A stretch of DNA of 64,000 nucleotides from Solanum dulcamara (lineage: Eukaryota > Streptophyta > Magnoliopsida > Solanales > Solanaceae), in assembly GCF_947179165.1 (NCBI RefSeq), contig NC_077245.1, positions 50,535,286 to 50,599,285 of the forward strand. The letters are read 5' to 3'. Made by a program: the position numbers and the translations under genes. Under the pieces are notes generated by a model. It was not told the origin of the DNA. It was given only the letters and a program-made list of their open reading frames with translations, and did no database searches. Below, one piece after another: positions 35,849 through 46,977 of this stretch; the first letter of the stretch is position 1; the number at the start of each line of letters is the position of its first letter.

Positions 35849-36026
35849 AATATGGGCTTGGGAGCGTATTATTCCACTGAAAACATTACCATTTCCTCTA
35901 AGGACCAACCAACATGAGGCATACTGCACTAGCACTTAAATGGACTCGATGTAGGATTCATAAAATGAGGCACAAAATGTAATTGGCATGATTAGAGATG
36001 TACTAGATAACCTAACTGATGACCAG
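35849..36026 (+). pseudogene. PMD pseudogene, following exon
   Basis: Starts WAWERIIPLKTLPFPLRTN, the conserved continuation after the VQ exon end, then ALKWTRCRIHKM and RDVLDNLTDDQ in other frames. The acceptor AG is lost (reads 'gtaaatatggg') and the donor lacks its G (CAG|TATTT). Frameshifts near 35935 and 35980. Confidence 0.75.
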
Positions 36027-36900
36027 TATTTAAATATTATTATATTTATTGCAAAAAATAAGATAATACTCATTTTATTTAAATTTTTAATTATTCATAT
36101 TTGTGTCCCGCCGTCCAACATGAAAAATAACATGCGAATATAATGGCAAATGCATAGATCTTGGCAGGTTCTCAAATTAAAATATTTTGTTGTGTTACAT
36201 CACATCCTCTAATGTCAAATCATATGACATAATTGTCACAACCCCGATCCGTCGTGACTGGTATCCACTCTAACTCTCCGATGGGAGAACCATTCTAATA
36301 GCCTAACAACAATAATCACAAGGTGTACACAAACTTAAAGATGCGGAAGTAGGTTTTAAATCGAAGACAAGTGTTGAGTTCCCTAAAATCAGAAAACTAA
36401 CTAGTTATAACCTCAAATGTGCGGAATTAATCAACCCTAGGAACTAAAAGTTATCATACCAAAACTCTAAAACTAACAAATCTAGAACAAGAATACAATT
36501 CCAAATAGAACCCAGTAATAAATACAAACATTGTCTGAACAATTAAGTCCTGGAAAAGAAAGGACTAGCACAATGATAGAATCCACGATAGCCTGAAGGA
36601 ACATCTCACCCTTGAATTTGAAAACATGACCACTCCTCTAGACAAGGTCTCTTTGCTATTGGCTGAATATGCCCTGTACTCAACAAAAAGGCACAACAAT
36701 AGTAGTATCAGTAACAAAACCACGGTGTACTAGTAGGATCACACAGTTAGCAGTAAGCAGATCATAGACAAGTAAATTTCAACATAATAGACACATACAT
36801 ATACAGAATAAGTCAACCACATCTCAATATCACAGTTCAATGTCTTTCACATGCTATAATCTCAAACAAGGGTCCTCCTAAAGGACCTACAAATAATCAA

Positions 36901-37020
36901 CTTTGTGTCGGAACGTGCCACCCAATCCAAGTATGTGTTGGAACGTGACACCCGATTCAAGTACGTGTCAGAACGTTACACCTCATCCAAGTACATGTCG
37001 GAATATGACACCTGGTCCCA
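36901..37020 (-). repeat. four tandem units of exactly 30 bp in B 3' LTR
   Basis: Units 36901-36930, 36931-36960, 36961-36990 and 36991-37020. Consensus core GTGTC-GGAACGT-GACAC: a 5-bp inverted repeat around a 7-nt loop. The loop is nearly the same as in the A/D/G arrays (GGAGCGT) although the stem differs. Confidence 0.9.
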
Positions 37021-37617
37021 AAATATCACAATCACAAGAACATACAATGTTTACAACATTATACCACTAAGAGTAGGTTCATAAATATAACAGGCCAGCA
37101 TGTGATCATTTCACACATAATCTAGCACGTTTCCCTATTCATATATACATATGCATATTATGAAGTAATTTAACAAGTATATGAAACATATACAGGAAAC
37201 TAGACCGTCACCTACCTCAAATTCAAGCTTTCAAAACCTTACAACGCAATGACCTTCCCTTTTTGGGTTCATTCTCGTCGTTCTTGGTCCAGAAATATTA
37301 AATACATAACAAGGATCAATATAATGACCTAACTATCAAGAAATATAATACAATTTCATTATATAGGCCAAATCTATGAGCCTAACCTTACCCTAGGGCT
37401 ACTTTCTACCTAGATTTTTAGTCCAAATCCTCCCCCAATTATTATGACCCATACTTCTAGTTTCTAAGAATCAAAGTATGAATCTAGAGAGTAAAAACCT
37501 TACTTTAAGTGTGGAAATTCGTAGAAAATAGATTGAAATTACCCTAGGTCACCTCTTGGGGTTTTAGAAACTAAACTTGCACAAAAAGATCATTTATGGT
37601 CTTTTTCATGAGTTAAG

Positions 37618-37720
37618 TCGCGACTGTCCTGCTCTAGTGGGACAGATCTCGCTCTGGCGGGACAGTTCCCGCTCTGATGGACCTTCTCTAGCGGAAATAA
37701 TCCCGCTCTAGTGGGATAAG
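37618..37720. repeat. cluster of short inverted words in B 3' LTR
   Basis: Five or six variants of CCCGCTCTAGTGGGA, separated by about 10-20 bp; each is itself a CCCGCT..AGTGGGA inverted repeat. Comparable clusters made of other words lie in the LTRs at 3914-3990, 10428-10500, 51105-51212, 52310-52440 and 58550-58680. Confidence 0.75.
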
Positions 37721-38099
37721 AAGAAACAGAGAGTTCGGAGTTTGTGCTTCAAGATCCCCTTTCACAACACCTCCCTTCAAGAACGTATTAAAATATACTC
37801 CCCATGCAAACTTCGATTTCGAGAGTTTTACTCATCCGAATATGATTCGACAAAGGCATAAATGCTCCGTATCACCTTGGCTAACATTCTGTATAATCAA
37901 CTTATAAATTTTACCTCCCATCATTTACATGATCTACATAGACTTCACCTGACTCAGAATTCGTCCAAGTCTGGCCTAGGCTCAATTTTTTTGAAGTTAC
38001 TACTCGAAGTTTTCTAACCCAAAATCCTTCCCCGTTTGCCTATTCCTAACAACGAAAGTAAGTTGTTATAATAGATACCAATTTACCCATCACTTGTCC

Positions 38100-38339
38100 C
38101 TGAGTGACTAACTAGGGAAAATAGGGCTAAAGCAAAAATAGAGTAGTACCTATTTCGTTGAACAGTTGAGGATACTTGTCTAGCATATCTTTCTCTATCT
38201 CCCATGTAGCTTCCTCTATCGAATGATGTTTCCATTGCACTTTAACCATATTGATCTCCTTAATCCTAAATTTATGGATGTCACCATCAAGAATTGCAAT
38301 TGGATCTTTCTCATACTTAGGTTCCTTGCCTAATAACAC
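38100..38339 (-). pseudogene. element B: chromodomain
   Basis: Reads KFRIKEINMVKVQWKHHSI and EEATWEIEKDMLDKYPQLF, closely like A (VKVQWKHRSVGEATW) and here without the stop after Trp. It ends 30-70 bp before the LTR. In a live element it would steer integration to modified chromatin. Confidence 0.85.
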
Positions 38340-39240
38340 CGAGTCCCATTAAATGATGTAGTCCCTATCCCTATGGCACTTTTTTAGGATAGACACATGG
38401 AACACAGGGTGTACCCCTTACAAGCTAGGTGGTAAGACCAACCTGTATGCCACCGGCCCTATATAATCAAGAATTTCAAAAGGGACAATGTAACGAGGAC
38501 TGAGTTTGCCCTTCTTGTTAAATCTCATCACCCCTTTAATAGGTGACACTTTTAGAAGTACTTTTTCACCAGCCTCGAATGTCATATCCCTTACCTTTTG
38601 GTCAGCATACTCCTTCTGATGACTTTGAGCCACTAGAAGCTTAGCTTGGATGCTTCTCACCTTGTATCGACTATCCCTCACTAAGTCAACCCCCAATGGC
38701 TCCACTTCCCTAACTTCAAACCACCCTATTGGATACCTTCATCCCCTCCCATACAGGGCTTCAAATAGTTCCATATTAATACTGGATTGGTAGCTATTGT
38801 TGTAGGAAAACTCAAACAAAGGCAAAAGCCTGTCCCAATATCCTCCAAAGTCTATCACACATGCCCTCAACATATTTTCCAGTACTTGGATAGTCCTTTC
38901 TAACTGCACGTCTGTCTGTGGATGGAAAGTTATGCTGAAAGTGAGTTGAGTACCCAACTCTTCATGTAACTTACCCCAAAATATGGAAGTGAATCGCATA
39001 CTACGTTCTGAAATGATAGAAAGGGGCACCCCGTGCAACCTTACTATCTCCTTTACATAAATTCTGGCCAAATGATGTGCATTATAATCCACTCTAACCA
39101 GAATGGAGTGTGCTGATTTCGTTAACCTGTCAACTACCACCTAAATAGAATCATGATTTTCTAAAATCTTAGGAAGTCTCACCACGAAATCCATGGCTAT
39201 TCTCTCCCACTTCCATTCAGTAATAGGCATTCTTTACGAC
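38340..39240 (-). pseudogene. element B: integrase core and C-terminal part
   Basis: 39140-38739 shows VDRLTKSAHSILVRV, a second Asp motif now SERSMRF (normally S-D-R), and TFHPQTDVQLERTIQVLENM with the catalytic Glu (Gly-Gln-Ser of the motif changed). 38705-38418 has KVLLKVSPIKGVMRF and GKLSPRYIVPFEIL. The first catalytic Asp part near 39200 is in another frame. Confidence 0.85.
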
Positions 39241-39249
39241 AAACCTGCG

Positions 39250-39752
39250 GGTCTTTTATGCTTGTACTTCACCTGTTTGCAATTTTGACACTTGGCTACA
39301 TATTCAGCTATGTCTTTCTTCATACCTGGCCACCAATATAACCGTTTCAAGTCCTAATACATTTAAGTCACTCTAGGGTGAATAGAGTATCGGAAATGAT
39401 GAGATTCAATCAGGATCTTTTTAATTAATCCATCTACCCGAAGAACACAAATTCTTCCCCTAAAATGGATAACCCCTTCTACATCTAGGGTTAAGCTTGG
39501 AGCCTTGCCCATCAATACCTTCCTTTTTATTTCATTTAAGTATACATCCTCAAACTGCTTGGTTTTGATCTCTTCTATGAAAGTGGGCCTTAGATCAACT
39601 CTAGCCATTACCCCACCTTTCTCAAAGATGCCTAACTTCATGAATTGGTCCTCCAAGGCCTGAATTTCTCTAGACAAGGGCTGCTTAAGGGCCTCCAAAT
39701 AAGCTAAACTGCCCATGCTCACTAGCTTTTGGCTCAATGTATCTGCTACCAC
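39250..39752 (-). pseudogene. element B: linker and zinc-binding domain of integrase
   Basis: 39752-39363: MVADTLSQKLVSMGSLAYL (end of RNase H, DALSRK changed to DTLSQK) through the linker to SHHFRYSIHPRVT, the start of the HHCC domain. The CxxC pair (normally C-x2-C-QQVK) lies in a further frame near 39280. Confidence 0.75.
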
Positions 39753-39818
39753 ATTAGCTTTGCCTAGATGGTACTGGATCGTGACATCATAGTCCTTAAG
39801 TAACTCTATCCACCTTCG

Positions 39819-40100
39819 CTATCTCAAATTCAAGTCCTGCTGGGTGACCACGTGCTGTAAGCTGCATTGATCAGTAAAATCCTCACACTTGATACCGTAA
39901 AGATAATGTCTCCAAAATTTTAATGCAAATACTACCGCTGCCAACTCCAAGTTATGAGTCGAGTAGTTCCTCTCATGCACTTTGTACTGTCGCAAAGCAT
40001 ATGCTACAACATTCTTATTCTGCATCAACATAGAACCCAAATCAGAATGTAAAGCATTACAATAAACAATAAAATCTTTAACTTTGACTGGTAGGGTCAA
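39819..40100 (-). pseudogene. element B: RNase H
   Basis: [15 protein letters not shown] replaces the usual YCDAS..GLG.VLMQ, so the first catalytic Asp is Asn. [21 protein letters not shown] keeps the Glu. [19 protein letters not shown] holds the third Asp region. Loss of the first Asp means it is inactive. Confidence 0.8.
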
Positions 40101-40152
40101 AATTGGGGTTGTGGTTAGGAGAGTTTTTAGCCTTTGGAAGCTCTTTTTGACA

Positions 40153-40990
40153 CTAGTCAGTCCACTCGAATGACATTTCCTTTTTAGTCAACCTGGTCAA
40201 GTGAGTAGCAATAGAGGCAAATTTTCTTACGAACCGACGATAGTAACTAGCCAGTCCCACAAAACTTCTAACCTCTATTACAGAACTAGGCCTAGTCCAA
40301 TTCTTAACTGCCTCAATCTTTTGTGGGTCCACCATCACCCCTTTATTTTAAATAACATGGCCTAAAAAGGCAACTGAAGGCAGCCAAAATTCACACTTAG
40401 ACAATTTCGCATACAACATTTGTCTGCCCAAAACACCCAACACAATTCAAAGGTGATATGCATGTTCCTGTTCACTGTTTAAATACACCAATATATCATC
40501 TATAAACACTATCACAAAATATCCAGGAATGGTTTGAACACCCCATACATCAAAACTCATAAAAGCTACAGGTGCATTGGTTAACCCAAAGAACATTACT
40601 AAAAAATCATAGTGCCCATACCTGGTCCTAAAAGCTGTTTTGGATACATCCTCAGGTCTAATTTTCAATTGATCATACCCAGACCTGAGATCAATCTTTG
40701 AGAAGACTGAAGCACCTTGTAGATGGTCAAACATGTCATTAATACAAGGAAAAAGGTATTTATTTCAGATGGTGACCTTATTCATCTCTCGATAGTCAAT
40801 ACACATTCTCATATTACCATCTTTTTTCTTGATGAACAACATCGGAGCACCCCAAAGGGAAGCACTAGGACGAATGAACCCCTTATCAAGGAGCTTCTGA
40901 ATTTTAGCCTTAAGCTCTCTCAACTCTGCCGGAGCCATACGGTAGGAAGGAATGGAAATTAGGCGAGTACCCGACTCTAAATCAATGTAG
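40153..40990 (-). pseudogene. element B: reverse transcriptase
   Basis: 40734-40447: [18 protein letters not shown] (first Asp), [25 protein letters not shown] (intact IDD pair). 40338-40153: the downstream part KIEAVKNWTRPSSVIEVRSF and LASYYRRFV. The N-terminal region 40990-40740 with the FIRPS-type motif is in other frames. Confidence 0.85.
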
Positions 40991-40994
40991 AAAT

Positions 40995-41525
40995 CTATGT
41001 CTCAATCAGGAGGCATACTAGGTAAGTCTGAAGGAAAGACCTCCGAAATTCACACACAATTAGAATAGACTCAATAGAAGGAGACTCTACTTTCATATTT
41101 TGGATATAGTCCAAATTGGCTAAGAAACCCTGCCCCACTATTTTTCTACCTTGGAGAAATGATATGACCTTAACTGGCTTAGGCTTGTACATCCCTTCCC
41201 ACTCTAACCTTTCCCTCCTCGGGATCTCTAGATCCACAGTCTTTACATTGCAATTAAGTACAAAAAAATAGGGGGACAAGAAAGTCATGCCTAAGATCAT
41301 AAAAATATCTGTCATGTCTAGAATCACTAAGTCCAGCCATGTCTGGTACCCCATAAACATCACAAAACAAGAACGATACATATAGGTGACTATGACTGAC
41401 TCTCCAACAGGGGTAAAAACATGAATAGGGGCATCCAACATATCACATAATGCATCAAAACCCAAGGCATACCTCACAGATATATAAGAATAAGTAGAAC
41501 CCAGATCAAATAAGACATTAGCCAT
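40995..41525 (-). pseudogene. element B: aspartic protease
   Basis: 177 codons. Active-site loop reads [22 protein letters not shown] has become D-L-G-S. Later blocks: [36 protein letters not shown] and a spacer to the RT. The DSG Ser in A is changed too, but to Pro, so the losses are independent. Confidence 0.85.
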
Positions 41526-41559
41526 CCAATCACAAATAAGAATATATTTGTGATAACTG

Positions 41560-42700
41560 CGTTAGATGCCTCTACCTCAGTTTTTCCCTAGAATGGATAA
41601 AAATAAGCCCGGTCATCTTGATGGGCCACCTCCTTGCCTGGATGGACTAATCCTTGACCTACACTACTACTTCCTCGGCCCCCATGGCCTCTCAGATTTC
41701 CTCCTCCTCTACTTTCTTAACAAAGTTCATGACTTCATTGAAACTCCTGGAGGACAAAGTCATATAAACAGAGAGTACCTGCAACTCAGGGTCCAACTCT
41801 TCATAAACAACCTGATTCTATCCTTCTTAGTAGTAACCAACTGAGTAGCATATCTGGATAGGGCATGAAATTTGGCCTCATACACAGCCACTGATAATCC
41901 TTCCTACTCAAGGGCCATAAACTCATCTTTATTCCTATCCCTCCTAGTGAGGGGCACTTACTTCTCTTAAAATAGAGCATGGAACTGAGCCCACATGAGT
42001 GGGGCAACACAGGCGAGCATCACTCCACATAGGCCCTCCACTACTGCTTAGCCTCTCCTTACAACTGAAAAGTCACAAACTCTACTTCGTACTGATACAC
42101 TATGACTAGCTTGTGTAGCCTCTTATAGCAATTCAGAATAAACTCGTAGGTATCCTCATTTTTAGTACCCTAGAAAACTAGAGGTTTGAGCTTGAGGAAT
42201 ATGCTGAGCATGTCATGATCAGTACTATTCATCATAGGACCCATTAAGGGCCTGAAGAAAGCATATGTGCCCATCACTACATCTGTTCGCTGAACTACAA
42301 TAGCAATTGGATGGTCAACAAGAGCTGGTGAAGTGGGCATAGTAGGGATGGAACCAGCACCAACTAGCCCACTCAGGAATGCCATGATCTGATGGGCCAG
42401 GAGTGGATTCAAAGAGCGGAGTACCAACGGTCTCAGCCTATCCATCCTTCTGTTGTCCTACTTGTTTCTGCTCCTCTTTAGCTTCCACCTCTCCCTCAAA
42501 CTTATTCAGGAGAGTAGGAGCCGCCTCGTCTACCAGTACCTCCTCAACAGAGACCTCTACTCTCGCAGGTACTGCCCTTCCTCTGCCCCTACCTCACCTA
42601 ATTCTACTGCCTCTCCCTCTACTACGCCCTCGAATGACTGGCTCCTCGTCGGGCTTAATTAGAGCTACTAGCCTAACATGGTTGAAATACATGTTAACCA
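41560..42700 (-). pseudogene. element B: gag remnant
   Basis: From an ATG near 42690 the minus strand gives an Arg/Gly-rich N terminus (RGRSRGRG), then Pro/Glu-rich sequence; 42445-42170 is open with EKS-free, hydrophobic-rich content. Near 41990-41830 a frame reads MALEQEGLSVAVYEAKFHAL, the end of a retrotransposon gag capsid domain. No zinc knuckle was identified. Confidence 0.65.
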
Positions 42701-42779
42701 TCGGCGGATAAGAGAGTGAAAGTTATAAGAGAATAATTTTGATCACCAGATACCAATTGGAATCAAGTTATAGAATGAA

Positions 42780-42922
42780 GGAAGGAAAATGGTGAAATTT
42801 TTTCTAAAATTCGATAGCCTCTTGATAAAAAAAGTACAAACATCTTCGTACCATTCAGCGAGACTCTACTGGAGTCATTTTGGTATGACGTGATCAATGA
42901 AACTAGGTTCTGATGCCAACTT
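42780..42922 (-). promoter_or_regulatory. element B: primer-binding site and leader hairpin
   Basis: Primer-binding site at 42906-42920 (minus GTTGGCATCAGAACC, an altered initiator Met-tRNA complement). Leader hairpin at 42834-42851: minus GTACGAA-GATG-TTTGTAC, a 7-bp stem with a G-U pair. The leader is only partly like that of A, but this hairpin and 'caagaggctat' are retained. Confidence 0.75.
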
Positions 42923-43835
42923 TGTCACGACTCCAACCCGCCGTGACTGACACTCTATCTAACTCTCTGGTGAGAGAACTATTCTAACAGCAAAACAATA
43001 ATAATCACAAGGTGTACACAAGCTTAAAGATGCAGAAATAGGTTTTAAATCGAAGACAAGTGGTGAGTTCCCATAAACTCAGAAAACTAACTAGTTATAA
43101 CCTCAAATATGAGAAATTAAACACCCCTAGGAATTGAAAGTCATTATACAAAAACTCTAAAACTAACAAGTCTAGAACAGAAGTACAATTCTGAATAGAA
43201 ACTAGTAATAAATACAAACATTATCTGAACACCTAAGTCCTAGAAAACAAAGGACTAGAACAACGATAGACTCCATGGAAGCCTAAAGGAACAGCTCACC
43301 CTTGAATTCGTAAAGACCATCACTCCTCTAGATGAGGTCTTTTTGCTCTGGCTGAATATGCTCTGTACTAAAAACATTTAGACAAAGAGTAGTATCAGTA
43401 CAAAAAACCATGGTGTATTGGTAGGATCACACGGTTAGCTAGGAAACGGATCCTAGACAAGTAAATTTTAATATAATAGGCACATACATATACAGAATAA
43501 AAAAACCACATCTTAATATCACAGTTCAAAGTCTTTCACATACTATAATCTCACACAAGGGTCCTCTCAAAGGACCTACAAACAATCAACTTTCTACTCG
43601 CCTAAATACAATTTCGCGAAGCCATAAATGCTCTATTTTGTGTTGGCTATCAGCCTGTCTAATCAATTAATAAATTTGATCTCTCATCGTTCACATGATT
43701 CCCCTAGACTTTACCTGACTCAGAATTCGTCTAAATCTGTCCTAGGCTCAATTTTTTCGAAGTTACTATCCGAAGTTTCTGTCCTGAAATCCTTCCCCAT
43801 TGGCCTATCCCTAACGACAGAAGCATGTCATTACA
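42923..43835 (-). mobile_element. element B: 5' LTR, internally deleted
   Basis: 913 bp, ending GTCATTACA. Matches the left copy except for a gap of about 920 bp after 'aaacaatcaacttt' (43574-43587), which removes the 30-bp array and the CCCGCTCTAG cluster. Confidence 0.9.
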
Positions 43836-43840
43836 ATAAT

Positions 43841-44047
43841 AGTAAGATTCTTCTTTTTGTAAAATTATTTTGTACATTCACGTGATACTTTATTGATTAT
43901 TGATTATTTAGGTAGATAACTATTGTTATTATTGTCTTTTTGTTATAAATGTTAGTTATTATTAATTATTTTTTGTTAATTTTAGTTAATATAACTAGTT
44001 TAGTTTTTTTAAAACATTAAATAATTATTTTACTTACTTTTTTATAG
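43841..44047 (+). other. remainder of the PMD intron
   Basis: AT-rich, no feature. Ends with the acceptor 'ttttttatag' before the following exon. Together with 36027-36228 this makes the original intron about 410 bp. Confidence 0.6.
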
Positions 44048-44473
44048 TTTATTTGGCAACCTTATTCAGAAAAAGTTATTAATGGATTACCTGGGTGGTG
44101 TCGGTTAGAAAAATCCATTTGGATGGTACATGTTCCACTCATATGTGGAATTTATCGTGAGTGGCACATGGTGAATTGTGTTGTGAGACAATTTGATTAT
44201 TTTTAACATATTCCTGGACCATGCATTTATTTTGACTAAAAATATTATAAGCGTGATAAATGGACCAAAATAAAATAAGAGAATATCGATGTGTTTCACT
44301 ACACAAATTACTTATGGGAACAATGTCGAAATAATATATTTCAGCCTATATTTATAAGTGATCAAACAAAGTACTTTCATTGGTACATGAGACATTCCCA
44401 CATATTAGTTGGAAATCCAAGCCATGTTACTCAAAGAGGATATCAACTTATGGCAGGAAGACATGAGGCTTTA
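44048..44473 (+). pseudogene. PMD pseudogene, C-terminal part of the domain
   Basis: Reads [42 protein letters not shown], a stop, then GPCIYFD, a stop, and an open stretch [18 protein letters not shown] to GRHEAL. The W-x2-PLI and EWH-x-VxRQF motifs are the usual end of the PMD. Bounded by a good acceptor and a good donor (TTA|GTACGT). This exon proves that the sequences on both sides of element B are one gene. Confidence 0.85.
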
Positions 44474-44565
44474 GTACGTATATTTTTTTAAAATTAATTA
44501 ATTATAATAATCTTTAACAATATTTTAGTTATTAATAATTTTTTAATTATTTTTATTTATTTTAG

Positions 44566-44646
44566 GCTAGGGGTCATGAAGTTAAGTATTGTCAAGATTG
44601 AATAATTAAAGATGATGCAAGCCAATCTGATGAGGAAGTCGCTCAT
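44566..44646 (+). pseudogene. PMD pseudogene, penultimate exon, part 1
   Basis: After acceptor TTTTAG: ARGHEVKYCQD, a stop, then IKDDASQSDEEVAH. It is cut at 44646 by the solo LTR; the next bases of the exon appear at 46868. Confidence 0.7.
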
Positions 44647-46867
44647 TATCAGGCCCCGGGAGGGTAACCTAGGCATGACGGGTACTCGAAGACCATTACT
44701 GGTCTTCAATCGAATCAATTAGTCCAATCAAACATTTATTCAATCACATTTTATTAGCGGAAGACTCAACTCATTAAGAATACTACTCATAAATAAGGCC
44801 AAAGGCCAACCATCTAACAAATCAACAAATAGTAAGGGTGAAACTAGTCAAAATGAAATGAATTAACATCATCATCAATCTAGTCTATGAAGCCTCTATC
44901 AAAAATCTTAACGGTGCCAATGACAGGTTCATGGCTACCTCAAATCAAATGAAGAAAATTAAACTCAAAGCTTGAAAGATATATGTGGTATCCTCCGGAA
45001 GTAGGGAGGACTCACCAAATCGCCGAATGCAAATAGATCCTTAACGATGCGCCTGTTGATGATCTCTAGTACATGTTTATGCATCATGAAATGATGCAGG
45101 ACCAAATGGACATCAGTACATGGAATGTACAAGTATGTGAAATAGAAGAATGAAACATGCACCAAGGTGGAATCAAATCAACTCAGAGATTTCCAATCAG
45201 TAAGGTGAACAACTCAATCAAGATATTCTAAGTCTAAAACAAGAATAAGATTTAGACAAAGACCAATCATATACAATATAATCCAATCCATTCCAATCCG
45301 GAGTAATATCAAGACCTATATGAGAGTTTCTATTATCCAACAATAATCACTTATGAGCTAGTGATCATACAACAAGACCGTTGCTATTTCCACAACTGTC
45401 CAGTACTTTGTCAGGGTAAAGGATGAATCATCCAATCAAGGATCCAATCAAAAAATCAAGTCCTATCTTTTCAGGTCATTAAAATAAAAGGAAACATCTA
45501 ATTTTAATGGTTCAATCTTCTTCTACACTGGCTATGTAGTTATTGGGTTCGAGTTATTACTTACTCTTATCCAATTCGGTGCTCGATACTCCTCCCAAAA
45601 CTGAATGCTCATAAGATAATTAATTCCAATCAACCAATGAACGATTCTCATATGGACTTTTATCAGTTCATCTGTTCTATCAAATCAGTCCTTTCCGACA
45701 ATCAATCTTCCAATCAAACCAATCAACAAATCTCATATGGACTTTTATTAGTTCATCGATTCTATCCAATCAATTATTTTGTATAATCAATCTTCCAGTC
45801 CTTTCCAAATCATTCATTTTTGAGTAGTTAGGACAATTATTTATGACAACATTTAGTTGAGACTATTCAATTTAGTTCAATAATGAACATGAAATGACTA
45901 TCAAGTTTTATGAAGACTATCATCATGCTCACATTTAAACTACAACCATAAATTCACAAGTTCAAGGCTCTAGACTCAATCCTTAATCATATTCATCCAA
46001 CATTAGTCAAAATATCTTAAGGATTTATGAAGTAAATAGTCAAAATTATTTTCTTGAAGAAGAAATTCATATAAATCATCAATTACGTAGTATTATGTAA
46101 AAATATGTTAAGTTTAAAGAAAATTCTCAAGAAACACAATCATGAAGACTCAATTCATTCACAATTCAACCTATCACAATCGTGAGAACTCAATTTATTC
46201 ACAAATCAACCTATCACATTCATGGGGCACATGGAAGAACAAAGTACGTACTTTAGTGTAGCCTTACATGCCTGGGATGAAGACAAGATAATCAATCTGG
46301 CAAGAAATTACTTGAATCTTTTGAACCCTAGCCTCTTCTCTACTCCTTAGCGTTAGGTCTCTAGTTAGAATGTGTAGAATAGACTTAGGAATATTTTTGA
46401 AAGTCTTTTAAGATCAACAATGACCTATATCAGTCTTGGGTTAAGTATATGAAGGGTAGAGAAAAGACCAGAATGCCCCTTCTTCAAAATAAAAATGGGC
46501 AGAAAATTTGGCTTGTGGGGGAACAAGTGCGCGACGTGGACTTGTTCTCTCATAGTTCATCTTTTTCCAAAAAAATTTTCAGATCGAATTTTAACCCAGT
46601 AGAAAATAACTAGGATAAAATTAAGTGCAAGTTTACGGCAGGTCCGTGGCGCGGTCCTGTCTCCCACCACTCTGTTTTCCGTCACTTCACTCCTAAAATT
46701 TATCTTTTGATTCGGTTGGTGTAAAATTCAACCGAAACTACTTCCCCATATGATTTTTCCTCCTGATTGATATTTTGACCTCAGATTGACCGAAAAAGTT
46801 AAGGATGATGTTTTGAGCAAGCGGTCTTTAGTCTTGGGTTACTTTGGTAATTTTATCGGGTGTAACA
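44647..46867 (-). mobile_element. solo LTR in the PMD exon, TSD CTCAT
   Basis: 2221 bp. On the minus strand it begins TGTTACACCCG and ends with a G+C-rich block and TGATA (from TGACA). Perfect duplication CTCAT at 44642-44646 and 46868-46872, inside PMD coding sequence. It has the perfect hairpin at 45080-45098 and shares its end block with the LTR at 1-2384 (opposite strand). The small open frames inside are not genes. Confidence 0.92.
45080..45098 (-). repeat. perfect LTR hairpin (8-bp stem, 3-nt loop)
   Basis: Minus strand TGCATCAT, loop TTC, ATGATGCA; identical arms to 1899-1917 and the same preceding block ('acattccatgtactgat'). Confidence 0.7.
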
Positions 46868-46872
46868 CTCAT

Positions 46873-46977
46873 ATTTCACTAGAGTCAATGAATGCGGCAT
46901 ATCAAGGAACGTGATTGATATTTGATACCGGATATAATCCCCCAACTTAATATGTGGAACCACAACCAGTACAAATT
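46873..46977 (+). pseudogene. PMD pseudogene, penultimate exon, part 2
   Basis: Continues in frame from part 1: SLESMNAAYQGT, a stop, LIFDTGYNPPT, a stop, YVEPQPVQI. 105 bp between two LTRs. The composition (Pro, Gln, Tyr) fits the low-complexity C-terminal tail of MAIN-like proteins. Confidence 0.65.

Larger units (their letters stand above)
36234..38070 (-). mobile_element. element B: 3' LTR (complete)
   Basis: + strand begins TGTCACAACCCCGATCC and ends GTTGTTATA (TATAACAAC on the minus strand, decayed from TGTAATGAC as in the right copy). Contains the 30-bp tandem array (36901-37020) and a cluster of 'ccgctctagtgggac' words (37620-37715). Confidence 0.95.
36229..43840 (-). mobile_element. 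element B: Ty3/gypsy chromovirus in an intron of the PMD pseudogene, TSD ATAAT
   Basis: Element proper 36234-43835; perfect duplication ATAAT at 36229-36233 and 43836-43840. LTRs are 36234-38070 (1837 bp) and 42923-43835 (913 bp). The right (5') LTR lacks about 920 bp that include the 30-bp repeat array. The minus-strand order gag, protease, RT, RNase H, integrase, chromodomain marks a chromovirus, in a family distinct from A by LTR sequence. All parts are broken. Confidence 0.95.

Noticed and set aside
36901..37020. Four 30-bp direct repeats considered as a CRISPR or satellite
   Set aside because: No spacers, only four units, and located within a complete LTR.
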